Positions 46,190 through 59,143 of a stretch of DNA of 64,000 bases are shown here, one piece after another (within the stretch, counting starts at the first letter, position 1; every line of letters begins with the position of its first letter). A program made the translations under genes and the position numbers. This stretch comes from Acarospora socialis (taxonomy: Eukaryota > Ascomycota > Lecanoromycetes > Acarosporales > Acarosporaceae), in assembly GCA_025617375.2 (NCBI GenBank), contig JAMYGW020000006.1, positions 5,001-69,000 on the forward strand. Direction: 5' to 3'. The notes under the pieces are model-generated. The model made no database searches and was not told the DNA's origin. It saw only the letters and a list, made by a program, of their open reading frames with translations.

Positions 46190-49100
46190 TAGAGCATCAC
46201 CATTGCTGCACTTGAACAAGATGTTTGTAAGTCGAAGGTACCCCAAATCTCACGAAGGATTCAAGGACCCATATTCTATCCAGCCGTGTAGGATCATATT
46301 GTCGTGGGTGCATCTGTGTCTTTGGTCCGCTGAATGGCTGACTTTGCAAGTCATCCACAGAGTCGGATGAACTTTCTTGAGAAAGCTCAGCATTCCTCTC
46401 GAAGTTACCACCTGCGTCTTCGAGCTCCAGATCCAGGCCGACGAGAATAGCACACCTGAAGATCATCTTTGAGTCATACCTTTGCCATTGTCCCATCCGT
46501 TGCTTGTTGCAAGAGCACTTGCTGATTTTCATGCTCATCCTCATCTGGTTCATTTCGTGGTGTGATGTTCTCCCATCTCATCCTTAACCACAAATGATCT
46601 GGATCCTCGAGGACAATCCAAGATGACAGCTCTGTTGGAGCCATAAACAGAATGTTGTTGTTGTCGTCAGCTTATGATTCAGTGATTACGCGGTATTCCC
46701 GGAAACTCAAGGATATGATCATCTGTGATCCAAACTCGCTGACTTCTTCAATGAATTTAGGACAAGGTCTCTCAGTCTCAGCATGATGTAGTGTAGTAGA
46801 GGGATGTGATAAGGATCAAACGCATGATAGAAGGAGCTGTGCTGTGGCATCAAGACGGGATAGTTTTGGAGCTCTGGGTCGGGTATGAAGCGAAGGTGTC
46901 TATTGACATAGTTGACACGCTCTGATGCTGCTCGAACCCAGGCAGAGGGTGCTGCTCAAAGTCTTTCGTGCCATTTCTCTTGCAACGGTTGCAGTTGCCA
47001 CTCTTCGATTTGGGCAAACAGCCTAGTAGGTAGAGTTCGAGAAAGTATATGTGGGACATCTACAGCAGGACAGCACTGGCGAGCCGGCAGAATGGTGTGA
47101 ACTGCAGCCTTTGTTAGGCAAGATGTCGAGTTGATCTCTCCATATTGCTTCCGGCCTCCTGGATGGGTGAAGCCGATGAAGACGGCAATGATGTTGAGGC
47201 TCGCCAAAATAGCAGCAAGAGCACAAACGGAATGTTTGTCCCATGAAACCCCGACAAAACAGTGTTTATTTGCGGAGATGCTGGTACCAATCGAGCATAG
47301 GCATAGGCGCTGAGGCAATCTTGTAAAGAGGCGAAGTCATGCTCCATGCGAAAAGAGTTGCAAAATGCTTTACCAACTGTCTGCTGTGTAAGAAACGTTT
47401 GTGCCGGGTAAGGAATGCGCAGACTGCGCCAACATTACTGTGAGAAAGCCCAGATAATTCATTGTAAGGTCGCCTCTTTGCCGCCGTCTTCCTTTCTGCC
47501 GGTTTGTGCCAAAAAGCTAGAACTGCTTGCTTAGGTCAAGCTGCTCGATCTCCAGTCGTTTCCCATATGTAGCAATCTCTGCTGTTTCTTTCTCAAATTC
47601 AGTGCTTTCATGAGATGGCTGTCACAGTGGGAAAGCCTGAACTTCAGAGTATTACTCTCACGGAAAATTTCCAGGAATTAGAATTTTGGTATGCATGAGC
47701 TGATGTCCTTGCTTTGTCTTCCCTTGGTGCCATGTTCCACAGCAGTTTACGGCCGGCGCAAAGACAATCCGCACATTCTGAATTCGGCCTGTAACATCGC
47801 CGAAACCACCGCCGAAGACTTTCTTTGTGCCACTGGCCAGGGCACAACCGACACAGCACGAAACCCAGATCACACCTGTCTCAACGATAAGAACGGTCTG
47901 CCTAGAGTGCTCACGGTAGTTGAGACATGGCAGAGCATCAGCAATTTGGCACTGATGCTGCTGAGGCAAAGCCATCAGCACACATTCAGACTCTGGAACC
48001 TGCACCTGCAGAAGCTGCACACCAGCTGCATCGACCCGGTCAGCCAGTATAGGCCCGAAGAGTGCTGAATCCGCAACTAACTTGCCCGTGGGCAGCCAAA
48101 CGTTCGCGTGTTGAAGAGCCATTATTCAGTTATTTAAGGGACGCCCACAGTGTTAGCCAGCATGTCCACGGCCCACAGCCCAAAGCAAATCGCCCACACA
48201 TGCCCGATAATGACACCCCGGGCAAGGATTCAGTTGGGCCGGATATAACCACCACTCCCATTCTATCGCATGTAACGACAAGTAAGTGGTATCGTACTCA
48301 GCTATTGGGTTGAACAGTAGCCTCACTGTGTGCCATGTGATGATGGGCAATCGAAGTTGTTAAGTCTAATACTACCCTTTGATGCTTTCATCATTGACTG
48401 CTTCTGAGAATTCTTACTTTCTGTTCGGTCACCTGCTCAATCATAACACACCACATCCCCTGTTCTGCTTTGAACTTCGTTTCCTCTTACATCTCAAATA
48501 ATGTGCAGCGTCAGTGTTATCTGTTCTTCAGGTCGTCTTGGTAGCCATGGTAGTTCTTTCATGCGTGGTTCACCATACCTCAGCGACAAGCAGGGCCGAA
48601 CAAAGAGCTACAGCCACTAATCATGGCTGCCATCAATTTCCTTTGCAGCAGATGCCTCTTCAACGTCTTCTCTTCCATGCTAACACTACTCAGGCGCAGA
48701 AACCAGGTCTCATATCCCAGTTTGACTCTTGCTTCTTTCAGGTCATTTCAATGTCTTTCACAACCTCCATGCCGTATAATAAGACCAGTAAAGGAGCGAA
48801 GCAGAGAACAAGGACCGGCCCTTGTCATTGGGAGGATTTGTGCCACGTTTCAAAAGCACAACAATGACTGTATCCCACGCTTGATTTGCTTTCGAGCCAC
48901 CATTTTGATCATCCTTTAACTCCAAGATCAGCCACCAGACCGTCAGCCGGGGTGAGCCCAGCTAGTGGTTGCCAGATTATAGGCCAAGAGTGCGGTAGTT
49001 GCTCCACATCAGTGAGGTTACCCATGAGAGCTGGTCGTGATGTGGACGTTTAAGTGGAGTTGCTTGGTGTTGAGAAGTTGAAGATTGTGCTTGTGTTAGG

Positions 49101-50646
49101 TGTCAATCCAACCTTCTACTATACAAGCTTTGAGGAACTCGAAGAGACACGGGGAAGCGTGCAAGGGAGCCAGCCAGCAACTCATCTAAGACGCCCACAA
49201 AGAAGTTGATGCTGGCAAACTTAGTGGCAGCTATTGAGATCTTGTAGATCTAGTGTCTTATATGAAAGAGTGACTCTGAGAACAGAAAAAAACACCAGTA
49301 GAGAGGCACATCACACCAGCCTAGCCAGTTTTTGGATCACCAGGGAAGAGTAGCAGTAGACGATGCACTGAATCCCACAGAGATGGCAAGAATGGTGGCG
49401 GTCTCCATATTGGTGGCTAGGGACCATCAATCGTGCTGAGGTGGAGATCAACAATAAATGATCGAATGAGGCAGCCACATTGGAGCAAGTTATTGGTAAC
49501 AACTATTTTTTCCTTCGCAGTATTTTGAGTACAAGACATTGTACACGGGCCAGAGTACCCTTCAGTCTAGATCTGTCTCAACATAACACTCTGTTCTTCG
49601 GTCAGAGCAGGATCCATCATTGCCACTACCTCCGTTTCTGAAGCAGTCAAGCGGAACTTCGAGACATCTGAGGTTGTTTGCTTGACTATAATCGAGCAAG
49701 TCGGGCATCAGCCAAGACACGTTGTTGGGTCTTGCTTGGCGATGAGCAGGCGGAGATATCTCGTGCACATACCCTTCTAGTAAGATAGATAGAGAGCTAA
49801 GAGAGATGAAAGTATTTTGACATGTTTGAGTGGGCATTGTAGTCGATACTTCGTCTCAATTGTCTCATTAGCTGGCATCTTGCGCAACTTGTCTTGGAGG
49901 TCTGCATTTCCTCGAAACATACCCCGTATAACGCTAGATGGATCAGGGAGTGGCCATTAAAGATGTTGACACATGACTAAGACTTTTGGATATGCTGAGA
50001 AAGCTGCTCTTCGGTTTCAGGACTAGTGGGCGTCGAGAAGGGTCTTTGTTAAGCCCAGGCGCTGGTTCTCCGGCTGTGGTCTCAGGCTCATGCCACAGTA
50101 TTTCTTCCCAGTTTAACAGACCTGGTTACTGTTAAGACCATGCTTATGTCCAGGTAGAAGGAGTATTGACAGGATGGGTGCCGCTGTAGTGGTGGTGCGG
50201 GCCGGATGCTCGAGTATAGCCTTAAACAAGAGATTGTTTCTTTCCCTTCATATACCAATGCTTCAATATTCACCGACAGTGGACAATCAGAAGCTCTGAC
50301 TCTCTCTGCGAATTGCTGGTGTTCTGCGTTTGTGAAGGGGCCCAGTCCTGGGGCACCAGAGGTTCCTGCGTTCAACCAAAGTCGAAGAAGAGGACCCGTT
50401 GACGCTTTGCCATTTCGCTGTAAGCCTCTTTGCGCTCACGACGAGTTCTTCACTTACGCGTTTTTACGAGTCTGGAGATGCGTACTCGTTCGCAAGCCAG
50501 ATGTCGAAGCGCCTTTTAACCTCCTGAGCTTGGCGCACGTTGTTGATGCTTGGCACCAAGAATTGGGATCTGACAGTGCTGGTAGAGTTGAAAAAATTAC
50601 CTTCCCATCTCCTCTTTGGTATCTATCCAACTTATTCCCAAGTGAC

Positions 50647-50704
50647 GTGAACCCAAGTTTCCGTATATGCTTTGGATTCCACCTTGTTTGTCTATGGACT
50701 AGTC
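50647..50704. repeat. Degenerate 58-bp direct repeat, copy 1
   Basis: Shares CCAAGTTTCCGTATA and CCACCTTGTTTGTC with a second copy at 50868-50925, about 220 bp away in the same orientation. The copies differ at roughly one base in five. It lies inside the degenerate coding block and may be an internal repeat of the former gene. Confidence 0.75.
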
Positions 50705-50867
50705 CGGATGAATCAGGTTCGAATTTATCTTTGTCTTTATTCGTTGCATCTTCGGCAGCTCATCGTCGATCGAGCTGTTGGAAGCACAAAGCTTGAATAT
50801 CTTGAACTTGAGCAGCTGTCCTTGCCGAGGTGACCTTGCGTAGGCCTGTTTCTCGGTATTCCGAGAT

Positions 50868-50925
50868 GTGAATCCAAGTTTCCGTATACACTTTTGACTC
50901 CACCTTGTTTGTCCGTGTTCTAGTC
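50868..50925. repeat. Degenerate 58-bp direct repeat, copy 2
   Basis: Partner of the copy at 50647-50704, with GTGAATCCAAGTTTCCGTAT at its left end and TTCTAGTC at its right end. Confidence 0.75.
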
Positions 50926-53900
50926 GGAGAGATCATTAGGTTGATCTGGCCAAGCATCCTCCAACCCTGAATCGGATAGTCCAGCTAGTTCGCGTAACGC
51001 GGTTGCTGGAGGGTGTGCTTGTCCAGGTACACAATGGAAGCTTTGAGTATCAGGTGCATGGCGTAGGTCCTGGGTGAGGGTGTTACCCTCCGATTCCGCA
51101 TGATACATCAATTCGGTGTTGACCTGTATGCCCATTCAGATCCATCTTTCTCCCCATTATTCGTCTCTGGTTGGCCGTAGGGCGACGGCGGAAGTAGCCT
51201 CGACCGCAGCCAACCAAGGTTTGTAGCTGTCAAGATCGTTCAACTCATGAGGCTCATCTAATAACGAGGCTCCTCCAGAAGGCTGCCCACCGCAAACCAA
51301 GGCACGTCGTAGCTTGTAAATCTGGCTTCTTTGTCCTAACGACTTGTAGAAACAAGGCGGTGTACCAGAGAAGTTTTCCGTGTCCGGTTGTATTCTTGGC
51401 GGGTACAGGGATACTAACATCTTGAGAGAGAATCTGATCATTGTCAACCATGGCTTTCTTCATGCTGATGACTGGTTTCATAGATTGTCCTCAGTAAGTA
51501 GTTGTATATCATGTTTCGAAAGTTCGATGAGAGCAAGAATGGAAATGGGGTGCTGCAGTGATAAAAAAAAATGTGTGACCTTCCCATCAGTGAATTAGAT
51601 GAATCGTTGTCTAGGTAGCGCTGTCTTTATAATGTTATCTCACAGGACACTGGGTCCCCTTTTCTGCTATTGCTGTCTTTGGCATCTATCTCTTCATATA
51701 AGATAGATGTATATCTTATCGTGGATCTCCGGTGAAAGGTCCTTGAAACGTGCAACTTGTCCACTGCCCGCTCTTCTGCTGTGGGCTATTCAACCAAATG
51801 GTGTCGACCATGTTTGAATTGATTTCTGTAGCGAGTCTTTTCGGTAGGCTTGCTCTGCTCTAAGCTTTTGTCAAGGCGAGCTCTGTCTCTTCGGCCATGG
51901 CCAGGGGTGTTTGTACAGAGCCATACTCTTGTCTCAGCATCCATGCTAATCCAGAAACCTAATCTGGCTTTTTCTAATAGTAAAGTCTTACACATTTATT
52001 TGTAAGCTAACTGTTCCTCAAGGACCATAGGCAATATGGTTCTGGACCCTCCATGAATATAGCTCTGAAGGTCTGTTACCGTGAGATTCTTTTGACATCT
52101 CTGGCTGCTGATACAAGAAATCAGCTCATCTTCGTTGTTGGGCGACTTGTATGCCCCTTGAAGATGGATTAGGCTGATTAGTCTAGTTTGTTGCTAAGAC
52201 GACTTGAATATCAGCGACTGCGTCGGGTCGAAATTATTTGCAAGGTATTAAAAACCGTTTTATAAATGAGCGCTGGTCCGCGAATACTCTTATACTGTTT
52301 AATGTGCCAATTCAAAAAGTTCAGGCAAAGCATTCTGTTCGGGGTTTGAAAAGCCCGTATATTGAAGGGTGCCCTCCTTCGCAAGGCTTCGATACTTGAA
52401 GAATGTTTGTGATATCCTTGAGTAAAGTCCCAGGTCATTATATCTTGAAATGATGATCGTTCACTCCGAGGGGATGAGTGTAGTCGCTCCGCACTTGTCG
52501 TCACATCGACTTGCCTAACGACTTGTGGTGCGTAGTCTTTAAGGCAAGAAAAGACCCAACTAATGTTCATACAACGAGGCGAAGCCTAAGACAGGCCCTG
52601 CTCCCACGTAGACGTACACCTCTGGCAGTTGCCTATTGACAATATTTAGCTAGCATATTGATGTGATGACTGGTGTAATCCAAATAGGCAGCGTTACCTT
52701 CAGAAGAGTAAGATAGTCCGAAGGAGCTTGAAGACAATTTGCTCAAAGACTATTCTTGGAAGAGCCCGAAAGCTTAATCGTACTATATTAGCCCCGAGGA
52801 CTTTCGGCGGCGGGGGTCGTTATCGCCCTTAGGCACGCCAAGATTTAACCACTGGGTTAGAATGGTTATCCACTCTAGCAGCAAGATCTCGACTCTGGCC
52901 CACGTGTAGGAAAACCCAACCGCATAGAAGATTGGCAAAACGGACTCTGAACTCTTTGGTGAGGTGCCTTTCACTAGTAAAGACTCGAGCTGTCTTGATG
53001 GCTCCTTTGAGGGTCTTCTCCGCTTGAACCTTCCATGTGAATTCGCACCAAACCAGAGGTTAGTTTGCCGGCTGATTCCCCCTTGTTGAAATCTCCGTCC
53101 TCTTGTCTCAGGGTGATATCCCGTCCCCGAGACTGCATGAGCAATGCTCCGAAATCCGCACTTTCCACGCTTAAAGCTAGATTCCACCTCTTCTTCTCCA
53201 AGCACCTCCGTCTCCTCCGAGGGTACAGAGGCTCGGGTAACTGGGACGGACTTGTGACGGCCTGGCCCTGAACCACACCAAGAGCTTGGTGGTGGCGGCG
53301 GTGGCGGGCGCACCTCTGGCTCGTCGCGGTGGGTTTTGGTGGGCGCCTTATCGGCTCAATAGTATCTTTGGGAACGAAACGGCCCGTCCTTCGCTGTGAG
53401 CCAGCTGTTGGAACACAGACGTAACTTTATGTGTCGTGCATTTGATGAAAATCTGGTCGGTCAGGTCGTGAGGGGGTTTCCTCCATCCGTCTATATTTCT
53501 TTGCCGTCTGGCTTCCTGCTCTGTAGTGGTAGGATCCCGGCAGAGTAATGAGAGTTGTTATCTGAGCCTGATCTCTGACCGTGTTATCTAATTATTGTAA
53601 AAGTCGGAAGAGCGACTGGAGCCACAACGCTAATTGTCTGAATCCACCGCAGACTGTGGTACATATCTTTTGAAAAGGTACAGAACATTCTCAGATGCCC
53701 TATGTTCTGTTGAATTGAAGGCCCGGTTCAGCGCATCAGTCTTCAGTTCATCGAGAACCGCATCTAAAAGCTATCGACCTGCGCTGGGTCTGTAGATCTT
53801 CTCTGTAGGGTTTTCGTCCGAGTGGTGCTCGTGGCTATACCCTAAACCGCTGCACCCATCATATTGCAATTGAAAACGATATCCAGTGCGTTCAGGCTGG

Positions 53901-56820
53901 TTGGCCACTCCGTGCTGTTCAAAAGTCATGTTGGAAAGCGCAACCATTCTTCATCACATTCATAACAGGACACTGGTAAAGTGTCTGAAAGTCATTAGTG
54001 GCAGGGGAAACTCGTGCTTGGCTGTGTTATGGGTGGATAGCGTCTTCAAGCGATAAGTTACCACCACCTCCACCCAGCTTCTTTGTGTCAAATTCTGAGT
54101 AACTTCCGGCAGCTTTTCCTCATAGATTGTGTCGTGAAATCCAATTTTACCGGTAGGTGATAGAGAATTCCTGATAAAGTTTTCTATTCAAAGATGATGG
54201 TGAGCTTTGTCGATGACTCATGCGTATTATATGTGTATAACGAGTCTGGGCATTATATCTTTAAGCTTCTCCCAATCATTCTTTCAATCCTTTTCATCGT
54301 GCCTTATAGTACAGTCATTGCATGAGGTTCTAAACATGTCTTTCATATCTGCTTGCCCACTCTGTCCGGCCCAAGCTCGGACACAGCTTGCCTTTTTCCT
54401 GCAGTGAGGACAGCGGATAAACACTGTCTATTACTGCTCTTTATATGTGTTGACTTAAAGATACCCCAAGCTTCGTTGACTCCTCCGTTGTACTGGTCCC
54501 TTCATTCTTACTTATTGATGCTTGTACCAGCCACACTTTGGTGGTCAGCTTCCCGACCTCCGAGAAAAGAAGCGGTGCTTGCTCTGAGTGCCTGAGATTG
54601 CCTCGTTAATGCACAATCTTTGTGTTGATACTAGGATTGCGGTTGATTTTATCCACGCGCAGGCGGTAAGAACGTCTCGTCTTCCAGAAAATGGCGCTGG
54701 GGCAGCAGCATGCGCTGTTGGCTTGGTTTTAACAACACAGCCTAGACACGAAAGCTGAAGAGTTGAGGTCACGGAAATGAGTAGCTTAATGACAAGATCT
54801 GAAGAGCTTCAAATGTGGTGTAGTTTAGCCATAGGGCGATCTGAACGCTCTCTGTGAAAACGGTTTCTCAAGGCTTCAAAGCTGTTCAAAACCTTGGATT
54901 CACAAATTCACAAACCCCGGTGGGTTGGGCATCTGTCGTACCGCTGTATGGGCATAGTGCGCTAAGGGTGATGAGATTTCAAACGCATGTTGTATTGGCG
55001 TCCAAGCTTACACAAACTGACGAGAGCCATGCTCGTCAAACTCCAGGATAGTTTCTGGCCAGACATTACTGTATCAGCAGAGAAGACAAAGATGCCATCA
55101 CTGAACCCTAGCCTTCCATAGAAGGTGCTGCTGCCTCAGACTAGCAGTGACAACGACTGTCGGTGATGTTGCTGCAGATTTCCTTTCGACGCCCCAGGGC
55201 CAGTTAGTTGGCCTAGGCCAGTTGCTGCACCAATTCGTTCAAATGGTCGACGGTCGTGTACTGGCATTAGGCTCTTCGTCTCGCACATTGTGACTGAGAC
55301 CTTGGCCAGCTCCTCATCTGGATTGCTGAGGAGAGTGTTCTGTTGAAATATGGAAGTTTGATAAGTGATGTGTATGCCGTTCTGGTTGGATTTGACAAAC
55401 AAAAGCAATGGTTCCAAGTGGTCCTGATGACTGAGGCTCAACGTATCAATACCCAGCATAGTACTGCTGATTCCCGATCAAGTCTTCACCTAAACTTAAG
55501 GTGATAGTAGCGTATCTAGAGCAGAGAAGAGATCGGAATCTGCCCCAATGGTAGGGAGCGAAGAGTCATGATTGCAACACAGCCCAAGCTGTCAAGATGT
55601 TGCCATAATGTGGCGCGGGCAGTAAAGCTGGTGGACTCTTTCCCCACGTCTCAGCGGGGCGAGCACGCTGGGCCTGCCCCGCCAGCCAAAGTCCACACTC
55701 GGATGGTGTATGTCCGCTCCGAGACTCAGGTCAAGTCGCGACTTTGATATGACTTTGAAGTGGGCCCGACGGTCGAATATCAGGGCGGCTTCAGCCCTAA
55801 GGTGACAGGAGGTGAGCCTTGATTTGCTTTCACTACATGAGAACAGTCCCAGCATATTTTGAGAGTTTTATCAGGTGTGGTAAAGTGACCAGTGGTGACG
55901 GCGAGAGATTGCTGTAAAGATAATAGAGATGATGGTGGCCCTATTTAAAGGGCCTGAGTTGTGAGTCGATGAAATGAGCTTTTCTTTGAAGTGAACAAGC
56001 AAGTGTTGTGCCTTGAGCACACTTTCACAAGACTGTTTTGCCGTTTCTTCATGCTCTGTCACGATTCTCTTCCTCAACCGCTGTTCGATCAAAAGTCGTA
56101 GTAGTTGATGATCTCCACCTGAAAAACGGCAGTCCTCTGAAGTAAGGCTTCCTCCTCTTGGAGTACAATGCTGTATTGAAGGCAGATTTTCACTGAAAGA
56201 AAGCGCTCTTGCTGCCAGTGAGGCCGCAAGAAATTTGGTACAGTTGATTTAGTGCTAACACCAGCAGTTTGTCCATCTCTTGTCTGGCTCTCTTGCCAAG
56301 TAACCAGCAAGGCTATTTCCGACCTTGAAAGCAGGGGATGTTGGTCATCTGCCCATTTCTTATCTACCTTTTCATCTTAACAAGGAATAAAATCTCGCCT
56401 TTGGGCTGCTTCGGAGGCGTCGGTGGCCGCAGCTCTCGCAATTGCGGTCACGCAGTGTGCAGAAAGTCTGTTCTCCAAGTATGGAGGTGGTGTTGTCAGG
56501 CCTGGTAGTAGCACCGATACTGTCGCTAAGGTCTGCAAGCAGAATATGATAGTGAGGTATCTTCTGGAGCCACTGACGGTGTCTGAGATTTAAAGGGTGC
56601 AGCCTGCTGTTGCTCTTCTGCATCTTGCTGTGCTTGAGACCTTATAATGTGATGAAACAGTCCTGACAAGATGACAGTATCAATGTCACCAAGTCGGAGA
56701 GCTTGGTTGCAGTGCACAGATTTGACAGCGGTGACAGTGACAGTGCACAATGTGCCCATTTCCATCTTCTTTCTGGGCATCAAGAAATCCACTTTCTTTC
56801 TATAGTCTTTCACTTCGGCT

Positions 56821-57948
56821 TTTTCGCCTGAGGGCAGTCTGACATGATGGTTGACAGACAGAGCTATCGAAAATCATGAAGTCTTTGAGAACTTTGTGTG
56901 GACAATTGTCAGGGATGACAGTCTTGAGTGCGCAATCTCAAATGAGACTTGAAACAAGAAACTAGCTTGAGAATAGAACTGAAAATAAATTTGATTGCGC
57001 AATGCAGCGCAGGTGAAGAGCAGACTTGAAGAGCTTGTTGAGATGAAGCTGCTGATATCAAATTTCTTCTTGAGTGTCTGCGAGTTTGGGTGCTGACTCT
57101 TCCGTGAGAACTTGAGTGAAAATAGTAGGTATTTGAGAAGGCTATCGTCAAAGGATGTGACTTTCAATAACACCATCTGATTTTGAGAATGTCAGCCGCA
57201 AATCTCAGTAGTCAGTCATGGGGATATACCGTTGTATATATATGGCAAGACTCTGTTATCCCCTACTAAAATCGATTACATATTACAAGTTTGGGCCCAT
57301 AGAGACATATATATCTTTGTATGTGGGCGTGGAGTGCGAAAGGAAGAGGATAGTATGTTGTTGAGTGTGTGTGATGATAGAAAAGAAGAGATGGTTCTGG
57401 TGGGAGGTCGATGGTACTTGAACCACGAAGTGACCAAATCACACCATTGAGTTAATCAACTGATGTGTTGAGAACAATAGGAAGAAACAGCCAATGACAG
57501 AATAACATGACCACACGCAGTAGAGTCAAATTAGTGAATTGCCCTCCCAACAGACAATTGTAGCGTGCAGCGCTATCTGAGAACCATTCACATGAAAGTG
57601 CGCCGAGACTGTTCAGTGCACCATTTGTGATATTCTGTAAATCATGCTTGTAGGTGAGTTGTAGAGTCGTCGGTGCCGATGCTGTGTCGATGTCGTGATC
57701 TGTTCATTTGATTTGCCCTAAGATATTTACGAAAAGGGGACATTTGTCTCGGCACATCGGTCAATAGAGAGCCGAGTATTCCCCGCAACGCCGAAACAGC
57801 ATCATCCCGCCTCGATTCATCCCACCTTTGAGCTACCGCAGAGACGATGGGTTGAGCATCACCAAAGACCAACGTCCTTGTGGCATTGGTCAGAAATATT
57901 AGCATTATTTTTTTTCATGCTTGCGCAGCAATAGTACTTAGCATCGAG
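56821..57948. other. Gene-poor block, right part, and aldolase promoter
   Basis: AT-richer sequence with short frames on both strands and no recognised product. Short stretches near 57000-57060 on the plus strand resemble worn coding sequence. The last 250 bp precede the aldolase-family gene and should hold its promoter. Confidence 0.4.
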
Positions 57949-58926
57949 ATGGAGAAGCTAGAGAACAACCGAGCAATCGCGATGCTCGATGCGGCAGCGG
58001 ACGGGGGTTACGGTGTTCCAGCCATTGTCTGCGTAAGTAGCAACTTTACTCGATCACAAACGAACCGTTTTCCGCTTCTAAGGCAACTCTCATCTCCCTC
58101 ACAAACACAACCCTCCCCTTGCTGAACTACCCATCCACAGTACAACCTCGAAGCCATCCTCGCCACCGTCCGCGCCGCCGAAAACCGACGCTCCCCCGCC
58201 ATGATCCTGCTCTTCCCGTGGTCCCTAACCTACGCCTCGGACCACCTCGTGCAACTCGCCGCGCGCGCCTGCCATACCGCCAGCGTGCCGCTAACCCTGC
58301 ATCTCGACCACGCGCAAGACGCGGCGCAGATCCGGCAGGCGGCCGACATTTTACCGGGCTTCGACAGCATCATGATCGACATGTCGCACCACGCGAAAGC
58401 GGAAAACCTCGCTCGGACTCGGGAGCTGGTCGAGTATTGCCACGCGCGGGGAATCGCGACGGAGGCGGAGCCGGGCCGGATCGAGGGCGGGGAGGACGGG
58501 TTGGCGGATACGGCGGAGGCGGAGCTGGAGGGGATGTTGACGACGGCGGAGGAGGCGGGGGAGTTTGTGGAGACCGGCATCGATTGGTTGGCGCCGGCGT
58601 TTGGGAACGTGCATGGGGCGTATGGGCCGAGGGGGATACGGCTGGATTATGAGCGGTTGCGGGGGATAAGGGAGGCGGTGGGGGGCAGGGTGAGGCTTGT
58701 GTTGCATGGGACGGATGGGTTTGATGAGGGGATCTTTAGGAGGTGTATAGAGGCTGGGGTGGTGAAGGTTAATGTTAATAAGGTGGTCAATCGGGCGTAT
58801 GCGGAGGTTTGTGCGGAGATGAGCGGGAAGGTGGGGGTCACGAAGGTGATGGAGGAGGGAACGGAGAGGATGAGGGTTATGATCGAAGGGTTGATGGATC
58901 AGCTGGGTTCTAGTGGGAAAGCGTGA
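57949..58926 (+). CDS. Class II fructose-bisphosphate/ketose-bisphosphate aldolase family protein
   Basis: Zn-dependent TIM-barrel aldolase family, 289 aa. Exon 1 is 57949-58032 and exon 2 is 58141-58926; the 108-nt intron begins GTAAGT and ends CCACAG. MLDAAADGGYGVPAIVCYNL is the usual start region. Metal-site candidates are His in LTLHLDHAQDA, Glu in ATEAEPG, His in FGNVHGAYGPRG and His in LVLHGTDGF. IEAGVVKVNVNK is the phosphate-binding end of the barrel. Canonical LHGGSG is LHGTDGF here, so the substrate may not be fructose 1,6-bisphosphate. The length fits the short bacterial-type KbaY/GatY-like group. Exon 2 is markedly GC-rich compared with the block to its left. It is convergent with the esterase gene. 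Confidence 0.88.
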
Positions 58927-59143
58927 GCCATACGGCTAACCCGTATTGGTCTTCCTTCTGGCCATCCTCTAGGAGCTGGGAGGTTTGTTCGAGAGCTGTC
59001 GGTTAAGGGCATCGTGATATTAGATGCACCAACGACGAATCTTCACGTCCAACCACCGAAGCTATATACATATCAATCGGCCTACTTCCTTCCCGTCACC
59101 TCGCCGTGTCGTCCCAGGCGGTGCTTCTCCAACCCACCCAACA

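Larger units (their letters stand above)
46190..56820 (-). pseudogene. Degenerate minus-strand coding relic(s), family not recognised
   Basis: Over about 10.6 kb the minus strand repeatedly reads as plausible protein in pieces, each ended by stops or frame changes; dozens of breaks in all. Clearer pieces lie near 46.2-47.6, 48.9-49.5, 50.1-51.5, 52.2-53.4 and 55.0-56.8 kb. Examples are RLFAQIEEWQLQPLQEKW, RHLRFIPDPELQNYPVLMP and GRLGFSDGIFVFSADTV. Acidic, coiled-coil-like and hydrophobic stretches all occur. The shared strand over this length suggests one very large gene, a row of related genes, or a mobile element. I see no reverse transcriptase, integrase, transposase or helicase motif, nor terminal repeats. 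Age appears moderate: coding character persists, but no piece is whole. I treat it as a fossil of unknown kind. Confidence 0.5.

Noticed and set aside
52783-53313. A 176-codon minus-strand frame with a proline run
   Set aside because: It is better explained as one piece of the degenerate block; it has no start context, known domain or splice-linked partner.
57395-57470. GGTTCAAG and TGGTGTGAT words on the minus strand, reminiscent of tRNA A and B boxes
   Set aside because: The two boxes are almost adjacent, leaving no room for an anticodon arm.
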